64,000 bases of DNA from Pseudomonadales bacterium (GTDB lineage: Bacteria; Pseudomonadota; Gammaproteobacteria; Pseudomonadales; Azotimanducaceae): the NCBI GenBank assembly GCA_041395945.1, contig JAWKZN010000001.1:1426001-1490000 (forward strand). Direction: 5' to 3'. This document shows, piece by piece, positions 8,233 to 16,117 of this stretch. The first letter of the stretch is position 1. Each line of letters opens with the position of its first letter. A program made the translations under genes and the position numbers. A model generated the notes under the pieces. That model was given only the letters and a program-made list of their open reading frames with translations, ran no database searches and was not told the origin of the DNA.

Positions 8233-8808
8233 ATGAAGCTGCTTTTCGCGACCCTGCTGATGGTCTTCGGGCCCGCCGCATTCGGCGCCTGGAATCTTGA
8301 CCCGACGCGCTCACAGATCAGCTTCGTGTCGATCAAGGCTCAAAGTGTCGCGGAAGTGCACCGGTTCACCGAGGTGTCGGGGAGGATTTCCGCAGACGGC
8401 ATAGCCACGCTCACCATTCAGCTGGCCAGCGTGGACACCCTGATACCCATTCGCGACCAGCGCATGCGCGAGACGCTCTTCAGAACCGACCTGTTCCCGA
8501 CGGCTACCGTACTGACCAGCCTCGATCTCAAAGCCCTGGATTCGCTGGCACCCGGCAGCACACTGGAGATCGCGACAGAAGTGGTCCTGAACTTTCAGGA
8601 TAGAGAACTGCCATTTACCGCGGAGTTGCTCGTCTCCCGGCTCTCCGCCAGGCGGGTAGTCGCCGCGACCCTCAAGCCGATCATTGTCAATGCAGCAAAT
8701 CTGGGGCTGACCGATGGGATTGAAGCGCTGCGGGAAGTCGCCGGTCTGCCGAGCATCAGCAGCGCGGTTCCGGTCAGCGTGGTCCTCACATTCAACCGGG
8801 CGCCTTAG
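8233..8808 (+). CDS. YceI family periplasmic protein
   Basis: A 191-residue secreted protein with signal peptide MKLLFATLLMVFGPAAFG and the YceI lipocalin-like opening AWNLDPTRSQISFVSIK. Later blocks include SVDTLIPIRDQRMRETLF and FPTATVLTSLDL, matching the family pattern with the N.RDxHLxxxFF-type segment. YceI proteins bind polyisoprenoid lipids in a barrel, and expression often responds to pH or stress. I chose ATG 8233 because it begins the signal peptide; the upstream in-frame stretch is low quality. Its 3' end overlaps the convergent beta-CASP gene by 17 bp. Confidence 0.9.
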   Translation: MKLLFATLLMVFGPAAFGAWNLDPTRSQISFVSIKAQSVAEVHRFTEVSGRISADGIATLTIQLASVDTLIPIRDQRMRETLFRTDLFPTATVLTSLDLKALDSLAPGSTLEIATEVVLNFQDRELPFTAELLVSRLSARRVVAATLKPIIVNAANLGLTDGIEALREVAGLPSISSAVPVSVVLTFNRAP

Positions 8809-10201
8809 CAGACGCACCGAGATCCACCGTCATCCCGGGTGCGGCTGCCCGGGCATCCGCACCCAGCGCTTCGAGTTTGCTCTGCAGTACGCGGGCCGCA
8901 TCCGGGTCCCCGTGAACCAGGAACACCTGTGGACGACCCGGAATACCCTCGTACCAGCGCAACAGATGGCCCTGGTCGCCGTGCGCGGACATGCCGCCGA
9001 TCGTGTGGACCTGGGCCCGGATCGGGTAGGTCTCGCCGTGAATGCGGGCGGATTCCGCGCCATCGATGATTCTTCGGCCGAGCGTCCCGGGCGGCTGATA
9101 GCCGGTAAACACCAGGTGGGCTTCCCGCCTGCCCAGATTCTGTTTCATGTGGTGGAGAATTCGTCCTCCATTGCACATGCCACTCCCGGCAATGATGATC
9201 GCCCCTCCGGACAGCCGGTTGATGACTCTGGACTCAGCAGCGGTCCGGGTGAGGTGGAGATTGGGTAACGCCGGCATGCCGCTGTCGATGCGCAGAACGT
9301 CCCCGGCTTCCTCGTCGAATAGGTGTTCGTACTCCCAGTAAACCTGACTGGCTTCGATGGCCAGCGGACTGTCCAGGAAGATCTGCCAGCGATCAATCTG
9401 CCAGCTGTCGTAGTGCTTGCCGAGCTGGTAGAGCATTTCCTGACTGCGCCCGACCGCGAAGGCTGGAATGAGCACATTGCCACCCTGCGCCCAGGCCGTC
9501 TCCAGCACCTCGCCGAGTTCCACCAGTGATGCAGCGCGATCGCGGTGCAAGCGGTCTCCGTAAGTGGACTCCATCAGCACAAGATCGGCAGCAGGCGGCG
9601 ACTGCGGATCTCTGAGTATCGGAGAGTCGAACTGACCGAGATCCCCGCTGAAGACCAGCGTGCACTTGCGGGAGCCTTCGGTAATCTCCACCGACACCAC
9701 TGTCGATCCCATGATGTGGCCCGCATCCCGATAGCAGACCCGCACACCGGGTACTACGTCAAAGACACGATCATAGGGATGGCCTACGGATTGGCCGATC
9801 ACCTGGTCCACGTGCGACTGCTCGTAGAGTGGTTCCAGAAGCCGCTTGCCTTTTTCCTCCAGCTGTCGATTCTCCCGACGCACTCTGCCGGCTTCGAGCC
9901 CGGCCGCATCGGTGAGGAGAATTGAGCAGAGCGCCCGGGTCGCGTTCTGCATGTGGATATGGCCGCCGAAGCCACGCTTTACCAGCAGCGGGAGACGCCC
10001 CGAGTGATCGATGTGCGCGTGGCTGAGGACAACGGCTGACACCGCTCCGGCGTCAAATGGAAATGGATCGGAATTGCCGGCCTCGTCTTTCCTGCTGCCC
10101 TGAATCAGTCCGCAGTCGAGAAGAACTTTGCGTCCATTGACTTCGAGAACATGGCAGGAGCCGGTGACGCAGCCGGCCGCGCCATAAAATTCAAGTTTCA
10201 T
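8792..10201 (-). CDS. Metallo-beta-lactamase fold beta-CASP RNase-like protein
   Basis: A 469-residue cytosolic hydrolase of the CPSF73/YsbA-type MBL branch. The opening MKLEFYGAAGCVTGSCHVLE, the metal motif SHAHIDHSGRLPLL (HxHxDH), AGHIMGST, the FSGDLGQ Asp motif, the beta-CASP insert including NVLIPAFAVGRSQEML, and the C-terminal SAHGDQGHLLRW and HGDPDAA motifs all fit a processing endo/exonuclease. The ATG at 10201 matches the family N-terminus; an in-frame extension upstream is not supported. The likely substrate is RNA by family analogy, but bacterial members outside RNase J are poorly characterised. Confidence 0.92.
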   Translation of the reverse strand: MKLEFYGAAGCVTGSCHVLEVNGRKVLLDCGLIQGSRKDEAGNSDPFPFDAGAVSAVVLSHAHIDHSGRLPLLVKRGFGGHIHMQNATRALCSILLTDAAGLEAGRVRRENRQLEEKGKRLLEPLYEQSHVDQVIGQSVGHPYDRVFDVVPGVRVCYRDAGHIMGSTVVSVEITEGSRKCTLVFSGDLGQFDSPILRDPQSPPAADLVLMESTYGDRLHRDRAASLVELGEVLETAWAQGGNVLIPAFAVGRSQEMLYQLGKHYDSWQIDRWQIFLDSPLAIEASQVYWEYEHLFDEEAGDVLRIDSGMPALPNLHLTRTAAESRVINRLSGGAIIIAGSGMCNGGRILHHMKQNLGRREAHLVFTGYQPPGTLGRRIIDGAESARIHGETYPIRAQVHTIGGMSAHGDQGHLLRWYEGIPGRPQVFLVHGDPDAARVLQSKLEALGADARAAAPGMTVDLGASAKAPG

Positions 10202-10340
10202 GAAGTATCCCGGTGAGATTCTGTTCAACCACAACTGTACTCGATCTCACCCTGAACTATAATTCCGTGGAGTCGCACAATGATCCCTCAACGAGGGTTG
10301 CCTGAACTCTCAGTCACAACAAGAAAAATTCACAGCAATC

Positions 10341-11174
10341 ATGGATCTCAATCAGCTCGTCTCGCGGGTGCCCGTCGTGCCCTGGAGTGGTACATCGAAA
10401 ATTCCCTGGAATGATCCATCGTTCAGTGAGCGAATGCTGCAGGAGCATCTGGACCAGAGTCACGGCGCCGCCAGCCGACCACTGGCACTGATCGATCGAC
10501 AGGTTCGCTGGATCCACCAGGAGCTTCTCCAGAGCAGACCGCAACGGATTCTCGATCTCGGCTGCGGACCCGGATTCTACTGCGCCGGGCTGGGCGCGCT
10601 CGGCCATCGGTGCGTTGGTATCGACTATGGCCCGGCTGCCATCGCTCATGCCCAATCTCAGGCGGACGCACTACCGATAGACTATTGCCTCGCGGACATA
10701 CGCTGTGGCGGATACGGACAGAACTATGATGCCGCACTGCTCATCTTCGGCGAGTTCAATGCATTCGCACCGGAAGATGCCATTGCCATACTCCGGCATG
10801 CCCGTGAGGCCCTTGCTCCGGGTGGCCTCCTCATCCTCGAACCACACACCGAAGACTACATCCGTCGCAGCGGGCAGCGCCCGCCTAACTGGTTCAGTGC
10901 GCCGCGAAGCGTGTTCAGCAGCAACCCCCACGTCTGTCTCCACGAAAGCCAGTGGCATCCCCAGGAACGTGCCAGCACGGACCGCTATTTCGTGCTGGAG
11001 GATGGCGCTGCTCGACCCTGTGAATACATCAGCACACACCAGGCTTACTCGGATGCCGAGTACGAAGCGCTGCTCCGCGAAGCTGGTTTTTCAACGACCC
11101 GCCGACACGAATCACTCAGTGGCGGCTGGGATCCGGATCAGACCGGTCTGTTCGTGATCGTCGCCATCGCCTGA
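10341..11174 (+). CDS. Class I SAM-dependent methyltransferase
   Basis: A 277-residue Rossmann-fold methyltransferase. Motif I is RILDLGCGPGFYCAGLG (about residues 67-83), the ribose-binding acidic residue is in CVGIDYGPAAIAHA, and motif IV/V is YDAALLIFGEFNAF followed by LAPGGLLILEPH. The N-terminal segment VVPWSGTSKIPWNDPSFSER and the C-terminal GFSTTRRHESLSGGWDPDQ are seen in a group of uncharacterised methyltransferases. The ribosome site before the ATG is weak (AAGAAAAA). The substrate cannot be inferred. It stands alone between divergent and convergent neighbours. Confidence 0.85.
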   Translation: MDLNQLVSRVPVVPWSGTSKIPWNDPSFSERMLQEHLDQSHGAASRPLALIDRQVRWIHQELLQSRPQRILDLGCGPGFYCAGLGALGHRCVGIDYGPAAIAHAQSQADALPIDYCLADIRCGGYGQNYDAALLIFGEFNAFAPEDAIAILRHAREALAPGGLLILEPHTEDYIRRSGQRPPNWFSAPRSVFSSNPHVCLHESQWHPQERASTDRYFVLEDGAARPCEYISTHQAYSDAEYEALLREAGFSTTRRHESLSGGWDPDQTGLFVIVAIA

Positions 11175-11181
11175 CACGCCC

Positions 11182-11586
11182 TCAGGAGACGGTGGCTGCG
11201 GTACTCCGGGCAATCATGATCCGGTCAGTCACCAGCAGGATGGCGGCGATGACGATTTCGGCGACGAAGGCCTGAATATTTGCCGGCACCGGTGCGCCGT
11301 CCACCACGAACCCGAGCAGACGTCCTGCTGCGATCAGCAGCATGAGAATGGCCACGACCTGCAACCATACCCCCCTTCCCTGCACCAGGCCCAGAATCAG
11401 AAACAGGCAGGACGCGAGAAACAGGCCGGCGAAATCACTGCGCAGCGTGTTGAGACCCGCTTCACCGACCGGGGTAAGCGCGAAGCTGGCAGCCGCTTCC
11501 CCCGGATTGAGCAGAAGGTTCCCACCCATGGACAGGAACAGCAGAGCGATCAGCCCTACCAGGATTTTCATAGTCAGCAGCATCAT
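11182..11586 (-). CDS. DUF4345-like small membrane protein
   Basis: A 134-residue protein with four hydrophobic helices (ILVGLIALLFLSMGGNLLL, FAGLFLASCLFLILGLVQGR, LQVVAILMLLIAAGRLLGFV, QAFVAEIVIAAILLVTDRIM). The LNTLRSDFAGLFLAS and AAGRLLGFVVDG motifs resemble the DUF4345 family. The start ATG at 11586 is preceded by a strong GAGGGGAG ribosome site. It lies 61 bases downstream of gltX on the same strand and may be co-transcribed. Function is unknown. Confidence 0.75.
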   Translation of the reverse strand: MMLLTMKILVGLIALLFLSMGGNLLLNPGEAAASFALTPVGEAGLNTLRSDFAGLFLASCLFLILGLVQGRGVWLQVVAILMLLIAAGRLLGFVVDGAPVPANIQAFVAEIVIAAILLVTDRIMIARSTAATVS

Positions 11587-11647
11587 TTCTCCCCTCGTTC
11601 TTGATGAAATATCTCCCCGTTTACTGTCGGCAGCAGAGACTGGCTTC

Positions 11648-13147
11648 CTAGGCGCGAGGCTCTGCCAGTGAATGCCGATAGCCCTGGTAGAGTTTTTCCA
11701 GTCGCTTCGCCTGCTTCTTGGATACACCGAGAACGGCAAGTGCCTCTCGAATCCGCACCCGGGTGAGATCGGAACCCAGAAACACCATCGAATCGAACAG
11801 AGGCAGAGACACGGTGCGCCCGGATACCGCTATAAATACCGGATGCAGGAAGTCGCGGATCTTCAGCTCCATCCAGTCGGCCAGACTCTGGCAGATCTGC
11901 AACAGCCGGTCCCGCTCCCAGTGTCGCAACGCATCCAGTTCCCGACTCAGGTGGTCGAGGACCTGGACCAGCACTTCGCCATCCAGATTCCCGCCGGTGA
12001 AATCCTCCGCAGCAAGGGGACGCCGGTCTCCAAGCAGATAGTCGACCTGACCGGGCAGATCTGCGAGCCGCACCGTGCGCGCCTGCAGCAGCGGTACCAG
12101 GGCAGAGAGATTCTCCCTGTTGAGTGCCCATTGCGCGACCCGATCCATGAACTGATCGGGTGTCAGCGCGCGCAGGTACTGTCCGTTGAGCCAGGACAGC
12201 TTGTCGAGATCGAAGACGGGGCCACCGAGATGAATACGCTGCAATTCGAAATCCGTCGCCATCTCACTCGGCGTGAAGACTTCCCGCTCATCCGGCATCG
12301 ACCAGCCCATCAGCCCGAGGTAGTTGCGCAGTGCTTCCGGGAGTATGCCGATCCGCCTGTAGTAGTTGACGCTGGTCGGGTGCTTGCGCTTCGAAAGCTT
12401 GCTCCTGTCCGGATTGCGCAGCAGCGGCAGGTGACAGAGCACGGGGGCCTGCCATCCGAAGTACTGGTAGAGAAGGAGGTGCTTCGGCACGGAATTGATC
12501 CACTCTTCACCCCTTAAGATGTGAGTGATCTCCATCAGGTGATCGTCCACCACAACCGCGAGATGATAAGTCGGAAAACCGTCATCCTTGATCAGCACCT
12601 GCATGTCGACCTGAGCGTAGGGAATCTCGATGGACCCGCGCAACACGTCATCGAAGCTGCACACACCCTCCTCAGGCACCTTCATGCGGATCACATGAGG
12701 CTCTCCCGCACCCAGCCGCTGGCGGATTTCCTGCACCGACAGACCGAGGCAGAGGCCGTCATAACGGGTATTTTCACCGGCTGCCTGTTGCGCAGCGCGC
12801 ATTTCATCGAGCCGCTCGGCAGAGCAGAAACAGTGAAACGCGTGGCCGCTGGCGATGAGTTTCTGCGCGTGTTCCTGATAGATGTGCGTGCGGGCGCTCT
12901 GCCGGTAGGGTCCGTGCGGGCCGCCTTTGTCCGGACCCTCATCCCAATCAATGTCGAGCCAGCGCAGTGAATCGAGGATCATCTGCTCGGATTCCGGCGT
13001 GCTGCGGGCCACATCCGTATCTTCTATGCGCAGAATAAACTGGCCACCCTGACTGCGGGCGAAGACCCAGTTGAACAGTGCCATGTAGGCGGTCCCGAGG
13101 TGTGGATCACCGGTCGGGGAAGGGGCTATTCGGGTGCGGACGCTCAT
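11648..13147 (-). CDS. gltX: Glutamate--tRNA ligase
   Basis: Charges tRNA-Glu with glutamate in the cytosol. The 499-residue protein has the class I signature PSPTGDPHLGTAYMALF (HIGH equivalent) at residue 9, LRIEDTDVARS, the zinc-type segment HCFCSAERLDEM followed by YDGLC, and the KMSKS equivalent SKLSKRKHP at about residue 250, followed by the anticodon-binding alpha-helical domain. Length is slightly above the usual 465-490. The ATG at 13147 is well supported by MSVRTRIAPSPTG. Only one GluRS gene is visible in the window. Confidence 0.97.
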   Translation of the reverse strand: MSVRTRIAPSPTGDPHLGTAYMALFNWVFARSQGGQFILRIEDTDVARSTPESEQMILDSLRWLDIDWDEGPDKGGPHGPYRQSARTHIYQEHAQKLIASGHAFHCFCSAERLDEMRAAQQAAGENTRYDGLCLGLSVQEIRQRLGAGEPHVIRMKVPEEGVCSFDDVLRGSIEIPYAQVDMQVLIKDDGFPTYHLAVVVDDHLMEITHILRGEEWINSVPKHLLLYQYFGWQAPVLCHLPLLRNPDRSKLSKRKHPTSVNYYRRIGILPEALRNYLGLMGWSMPDEREVFTPSEMATDFELQRIHLGGPVFDLDKLSWLNGQYLRALTPDQFMDRVAQWALNRENLSALVPLLQARTVRLADLPGQVDYLLGDRRPLAAEDFTGGNLDGEVLVQVLDHLSRELDALRHWERDRLLQICQSLADWMELKIRDFLHPVFIAVSGRTVSLPLFDSMVFLGSDLTRVRIREALAVLGVSKKQAKRLEKLYQGYRHSLAEPRA

Positions 13148-13193
13148 AGGCGGCGCATTATACGGACAGAATGGCCTCGCGGTAATCCACTAT

Positions 13194-13211
13194 CCCGGCA
13201 AAAGTGCCGGG
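13194..13211 (-). terminator. Stem-loop downstream of the DUF3570 gene
   Basis: Perfect 7-bp inverted repeat CCCGGCA / TGCCGGG with a 4-base loop, 17 bases after the DUF3570 stop and 46 bases before gltX on the same strand. No clear U tract follows, so an intrinsic terminator is plausible but not certain. It marks the 3' end of the exported-protein block. Confidence 0.5.
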
Positions 13212-13227
13212 AAGAAATTCTGCCCCA

Positions 13228-14409
13228 TCAGTACCAGAACGAGATGAAGGCTCTGATGATGGTTGAATCGAGGCTGTAGAGCGGTTCCTCTCCTGGTGCA
13301 GTATCCGTGACCCGCAGGTCCGTGAAGTTGTCGTAGTCCAGGAGCAGATAGTCCATGAACAGACTCACCTCACCTCTCTTGAGGAAAGAAACCCAGGGCA
13401 TCCTGAATTTGTAGCTGACCCCGAGTCCGATCGTGTGGCTGCTGTACGCGGCAAGTTCCTTGTCCCGCGCCATGAAATTCTGTGACCGGGAGTACGGGAA
13501 GAGATCCGCATAGAAATCCGCTTCGGTCTGCTGGTAGTAGCGGTACTTGCCCTCCACCGTGAAAGACTCGGTCACGGGATGCACATAGGCAACTTCCGCA
13601 TTCCAGCCGGTGGTCCCCCAGGTGTCCGAGTAATAACGGAATTCGCCCTTCAGCGCGGCGCGATAAGGCAGGTAGTACATGCCTCGAATGGCGGTCGCAC
13701 TGGAAGTCTTGGTCCGGGGGTAGATTTCCGCTTCGTAGCTGTAGCCCCTGGCGGAACTGGCATCCAGAAAACGGACCTGGCGATAGGGATTGTTCAGAAA
13801 GCCTTCGTCTGTCACCGCTTCATAATTGAGGTTCAGAATGAAATTTTTGGTAATCACCTGGGAAAGGTCCACCCGGTAGCCCTGCCGGTCCGTGTCTTCC
13901 CTGAAGAGATCATCGCCGTTACGACGGACTTCGTCCCAGCCTCTGGTGTAGCTGATTCCGAGCGTGGTCAGGTCACCGAAGAAATCCTGACTGATGCCGA
14001 AGCGGGCACTGTTTGCCGAGTAGTCACTTTCTTCGCTGTTGGTATAGGAGAAGCCCATGAACGTCTTGCCATGAAGATAGTCGACACCGACGCTCATTTC
14101 GTCGCGCTGTTCCTCATAGGCGCTCGCCGTGGTCACCACGTCGATCGACGCACTGGAAATCATGTCCACATAGTAGTTGCCCCAGATCGACACTTTGTCC
14201 TTGATACTCTTGCGAACCAGTACAGACGGTCCATTGACCTGCAGACCACCACCATCGTAGCCGTGATACATCACATCGCTGCGGTCTTCCGGAAGGATGG
14301 CAGCCTGGGTGCTGCCTGCGGTCAAAGTCAGCTGCATGCCGATGAAAAAACACAGAAGGCGGCCGATGAGACCGACCCGGGTGAGCCTTCTTCCTCGCTC
14401 ATGGCGCAC
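13228..14409 (-). CDS. DUF3570 family outer-membrane protein
   Basis: A 393-residue exported beta-rich protein. The GTG at 14409 gives a basic n-region (RHERGRR), a hydrophobic core (VGLIGRLLCFFIGMQLTLT) and cleavage near STQA/AILP; the longer in-frame extension would run through the preceding gene and is rejected. The mature protein starts with DVMYHGYDGGGLQVNGPSVL, has alternating amphipathic strands and ends in the aromatic FISFWY expected of a barrel substrate of the BAM machinery. DUF3570 genes typically sit beside DUF4266 genes, as here (25-base gap). Function is unknown; a porin or structural role is inferred. Confidence 0.85.
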   Translation of the reverse strand: MRHERGRRLTRVGLIGRLLCFFIGMQLTLTAGSTQAAILPEDRSDVMYHGYDGGGLQVNGPSVLVRKSIKDKVSIWGNYYVDMISSASIDVVTTASAYEEQRDEMSVGVDYLHGKTFMGFSYTNSEESDYSANSARFGISQDFFGDLTTLGISYTRGWDEVRRNGDDLFREDTDRQGYRVDLSQVITKNFILNLNYEAVTDEGFLNNPYRQVRFLDASSARGYSYEAEIYPRTKTSSATAIRGMYYLPYRAALKGEFRYYSDTWGTTGWNAEVAYVHPVTESFTVEGKYRYYQQTEADFYADLFPYSRSQNFMARDKELAAYSSHTIGLGVSYKFRMPWVSFLKRGEVSLFMDYLLLDYDNFTDLRVTDTAPGEEPLYSLDSTIIRAFISFWY

Positions 14410-14434
14410 CTCGCTTTGTACCGCCCGCAGGAAA

Positions 14435-14671
14435 TCAGTTACATCCACAGCCGCCTCCACCGCCACCTTCCGCACCTCGCGCGCCTTCCCGTGCCTGATA
14501 CACATGATGCAGATAGGCCGCTGCAACGGGATCACGATTGAAGCTCATGATCGGATCAGCCAGGTTATTGCGCTCGTAAGGACTGACCCAGGGTTTGATC
14601 TCAAAGGATCCACAACCACCCGCTGAGAACACCGCAGCCGCCAGCAATACCGAAAGTACTTTTCTGTTCAT
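14435..14671 (-). CDS. DUF4266 small lipoprotein
   Basis: A 78-residue exported protein. Signal peptide VLSVLLAAAVFSAGGC suggests lipidation at Cys20, although the lipobox (AGGC) is not ideal. The DUF4266 pattern is clear: IKPWVSPYERNNLADPIM, DPVAAAYLHHVYQAREGA, then the glycine run and terminal CGCN. The conserved C-terminal Cys-Gly-Cys-Asn could bind metal or be modified; no function is established. It lies 14 bases after the barrel gene upstream and 25 bases before DUF3570, so it is almost certainly in one operon. It is easy to overlook because of its size. Confidence 0.85.
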   Translation of the reverse strand: MNRKVLSVLLAAAVFSAGGCGSFEIKPWVSPYERNNLADPIMSFNRDPVAAAYLHHVYQAREGARGAEGGGGGGCGCN

Positions 14672-14685
14672 CGCAGCACGTTTTC

Positions 14686-15342
14686 CTAGAAGAACAGCGA
14701 CAGCGCGCCGGTAAACTCGATGTTGTGATAGTCCTCTTCCACACCGAGGAGGTCGGACTGAAAGAAGTGATCGCGCACGGTGACGTGGAACGCCAGCCAG
14801 TCGGTCGCTATAAGCCGGTAACCGACCCCGGCATTTATCGTGAATCTCTCGTCGCCTGCAAAGTCGGTGCTGCCTACACCGCCAATCAGATAGAGACCGC
14901 CTTTGAACGCCCATCTGCTGCCGAGAAACGATTCTCCCGGAAACAGATTGATACCCAGGGAAACGTTGTAGTACGTAAGGTCTCTCTGATCGTCGGTGAG
15001 CAGCGCAGCACCACCACTGAGTCGCTCATAGCTGGTTTCACCCAGAGTCGTGGTGCCATACTGCCCTTCGATGAAGAAGGTTTCGGTCACATGGTATGCG
15101 CCTCTGAAACCAAGCGTGGAATTGGTGCCGAAATTCTCCACGTTCAGCAACCCGCCATAGCCGCCGATCTCGAAGTTCTCAGTATCGATTCTGTCGATCT
15201 TCACTTCCCGGCGCTCGGGCTCGCGCACGACCAGAGGTTCGAGCTCCAGTTCGTCCGGATTGGTGGCTGCGCCCGCGTACACCGGCAGTAGTACCGCCGC
15301 GATACCCAGGGTCAGAAGAATATGCTGAATCCTGCTTTCCAT
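14686..15342 (-). CDS. Outer-membrane beta-barrel domain protein
   Basis: A 218-residue protein with signal peptide MESRIQHILLTLGIAAVLLP ending near YAGA, a short acidic/basic linker (DELELEPLVVREPERREVKI) and about eight amphipathic strands. It terminates in GALSLFF with the C-terminal Phe used for outer-membrane insertion. The pattern fits the small OmpA/OmpW-like OMP_b-brl group, some of which are annotated from myxobacteria. Its start overlaps the end of the SH3/barrel gene by 31 bases, indicating translational coupling. It may form a pore or anchor with its neighbour. Confidence 0.82.
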   Translation of the reverse strand: MESRIQHILLTLGIAAVLLPVYAGAATNPDELELEPLVVREPERREVKIDRIDTENFEIGGYGGLLNVENFGTNSTLGFRGAYHVTETFFIEGQYGTTTLGETSYERLSGGAALLTDDQRDLTYYNVSLGINLFPGESFLGSRWAFKGGLYLIGGVGSTDFAGDERFTINAGVGYRLIATDWLAFHVTVRDHFFQSDLLGVEEDYHNIEFTGALSLFF

Positions 15343-16088
15343 TGGTTTAACTCTTCGTTGTCGTCTCGACTGGTGAGCACCGTGTGGCGCCTGTATTCCA
15401 TCCTGAGAATGAATTTGTCGCTGATGTAGACGTTGGCCCCGACTCCTGCATGCACAATCTCATCGTCAAGATCCGCAGCCTGGACGATGGTTGTCTGGGG
15501 TTCGACGTGCAGATATCCGGTGCCGATCGTGAAAAAGGGTGAGATACGCCAGCGCGGGAACGGTTGCATGACGATGCCCACGTTACCCATATACCCGTCC
15601 GAGTAATCGCCGAGCAGCTGGGATGCTTCCATCTGCAGACCGATATAGGGATTCAGGTTGAAGGTAAGTTGAGCGCTGATCGTCGCCGCACCATCGAAGT
15701 CGCCGCCACCCAGTCCGAATTCCCAGCGGCGGTGGCTGAAATCCTCCAGACCGTACTCGCCGATCTCGATGGGATTACCTTCGAGATCCAGGGTATGGCG
15801 CATCTGATCGACATGCACCCAGCCCCGACGCACCGAGTGGCTGCCGCGCGGGACTTCGATCTTGAACCAGTCAGTGCGACGCTTGAGGATGGTGACTCTG
15901 TCCCCCTGCCCGGCCACGTAGAACACGGGATAGCCGCGGCCCGGCCCGGTGTGCATCTCGATGTAGGGATCAGAAACGACGACGTCAGGCTGGTACTTCG
16001 CGAAGGGATTGGGCAACGCCAGCGCAGGCAGTGCAACCAGCCAGATGGCCAGAAGCGCGATAAATCTGCCTGCGGAGTGCTTGTTCAT
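15312..16088 (-). CDS. SH3-like domain plus outer-membrane beta-barrel protein
   Basis: A 258-residue exported protein. The signal peptide FIALLAIWLVALPALA is followed by a bacterial SH3-type domain at about residues 33-96 (SDPYIEMHTGPGRGYPVFYV, GDRVTILKRRTDWFKIEV, RRGWVHVDQM). A barrel of about eight strands follows, ending WKAGFSIFF. SH3 domains of this class often bind peptidoglycan, so the protein may tie the outer membrane to the wall. It is coupled to the next barrel gene by overlap and lies 29 bases after the HzsA-related gene. Confidence 0.82.
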   Translation of the reverse strand: MNKHSAGRFIALLAIWLVALPALALPNPFAKYQPDVVVSDPYIEMHTGPGRGYPVFYVAGQGDRVTILKRRTDWFKIEVPRGSHSVRRGWVHVDQMRHTLDLEGNPIEIGEYGLEDFSHRRWEFGLGGGDFDGAATISAQLTFNLNPYIGLQMEASQLLGDYSDGYMGNVGIVMQPFPRWRISPFFTIGTGYLHVEPQTTIVQAADLDDEIVHAGVGANVYISDKFILRMEYRRHTVLTSRDDNEELNQWKAGFSIFF

Positions 16089-16117
16089 GCCGTTAATCCT
16101 TTACCGGCGGTTCCCGA